Below the pieces are notes generated by a model. The model saw only the letters and a list, made by a program, of their open reading frames with translations, was not told the DNA's origin and did no database searches. A stretch of 6,287 nucleotides of DNA from positions 1 to 6,287 of the forward strand of contig JAAVAM010000071.1 in NCBI GenBank assembly GCA_014804085.1, in the 5' to 3' direction. The DNA comes from Treponema sp. Lineage in GTDB: Bacteria; Spirochaetota; Spirochaetia; Treponematales; Treponemataceae. Positions 6,141 to 6,287 of the stretch are shown piece after piece; within the stretch, counting starts at the first letter, position 1; each line of letters opens with the position of its first letter. The translations under genes were made by a program, and so were the position numbers.

Positions 6141-6167
6141 AATAATCCGACCCCGCACACGCGGGGT
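6141..6167 (-). terminator. Hairpin with T-rich tail in the leader of the HU-like gene
   Basis: ACCCCGC/GCGGGGT form a perfect 7-bp stem with a four-base loop at 6150-6167. On the minus strand it is followed by CGGATTATTTTAT. It could end transcription from a gene beyond 6287 or act as a leader structure about 37 bases before the HU-like start. The T-run starts late, so a terminator call is tentative. Confidence 0.35.
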
Positions 6168-6187
6168 ATGGTTTGAGAAAGGAAAAC

Positions 6188-6247
6188 GGCAGGAGCGAAG
6201 CGACCTGCCCACCTACGAAGCGGGTTCTTAGGGCGGTCAGCCCTAAG
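6188..6247. repeat. Pair of adjacent hairpins upstream of the HU-like gene
   Basis: GGCAGG/CCTGCC at 6188-6193 and 6204-6209 enclose a ten-base loop, AGCGAAGCGA. CTTAGGGC/GCCCTAAG at 6227-6234 and 6240-6247 form a perfect 8-bp stem with a five-base loop. Neither is followed by a T-run on either strand. The loop decamer recurs, reversed, at 5107-5116 inside the other inverted-repeat structure. Otherwise 6114-6287 shows no gene. Confidence 0.7.
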
Positions 6248-6287
6248 CGGTGCTGGGGAAAGTGGGTGGTTTGGAGGGAGAAAACCC

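Noticed and set aside
6114..6212. Longer start for the HU-like gene at the ATG at 6212
   Set aside because: The extension is Arg-rich, covers the hairpin leader and disrupts the family's usual MLKY-type N-terminus; the ATG at 6113 has a strong AGGAGG.
5229..6231. Two long plus-strand open frames opposite the HU-like gene
   Set aside because: Their products are low-complexity (Arg/His-rich or Ser/Thr/Pro-rich) and mirror a well-supported minus-strand gene with a strong ribosome site.

Overview
The window looks like a piece of a GC-rich, Treponema-like spirochaete chromosome. Three things suggest this: a flgN-flgK-flgL block whose FlgL begins MRRISSQM as treponemal FlgL proteins do; a BspA-type leucine-rich-repeat lipoprotein with a tail (NYDGTQEQWNAI) common in treponemal BspA proteins; and a small secreted beta-barrel candidate of spirochaetal style. 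The species cannot be named from this sequence. All six genes lie on the minus strand, so transcription runs from high to low coordinates.

In transcription order: (1) 6114-6287 is a non-coding leader with three hairpins. (2) 5394-6113 encodes an HU-like DNA-binding protein with a C-terminal DUF4469 domain. (3) 5030-5393 is a 364-bp intergenic region with no convincing gene. It holds a 24-bp tandem repeat array, a 10-bp hairpin, a 67-bp inverted-repeat structure and an 8-bp hairpin next to the ribosome binding site of the following gene. (4) 4385-5029 encodes a 214-residue exported protein, probably an outer-membrane beta-barrel. (5) 27 bases later, 3446-4357 encodes an AT-richer LRR lipoprotein, followed by a probable terminator. 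(6) flgN (2856-3308), flgK (865-2772) and flgL (1-828, cut by the window edge) form a late flagellar operon.

The flagellar block is coherent. FlgK and FlgL are the two hook-filament junction proteins, placed between the hook and the filament of the periplasmic flagellum, and FlgN is their export chaperone. A sigma-28-like promoter with exact spacing lies directly upstream of flgN, so close that its transcript would have almost no leader. In treponemes I would expect fliW and csrA beyond base 1, but they are outside the window. The beta-barrel and LRR lipoprotein genes form a second, envelope-directed pair. The HU/DUF4469 gene has no visible functional link to either group.

I did not find a convincing new multi-gene system. 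The least explained part is the repeat-rich region between the HU-like gene and the beta-barrel gene, where the tandem array, the inverted repeats and the beta-barrel gene share one uninterrupted reading frame.
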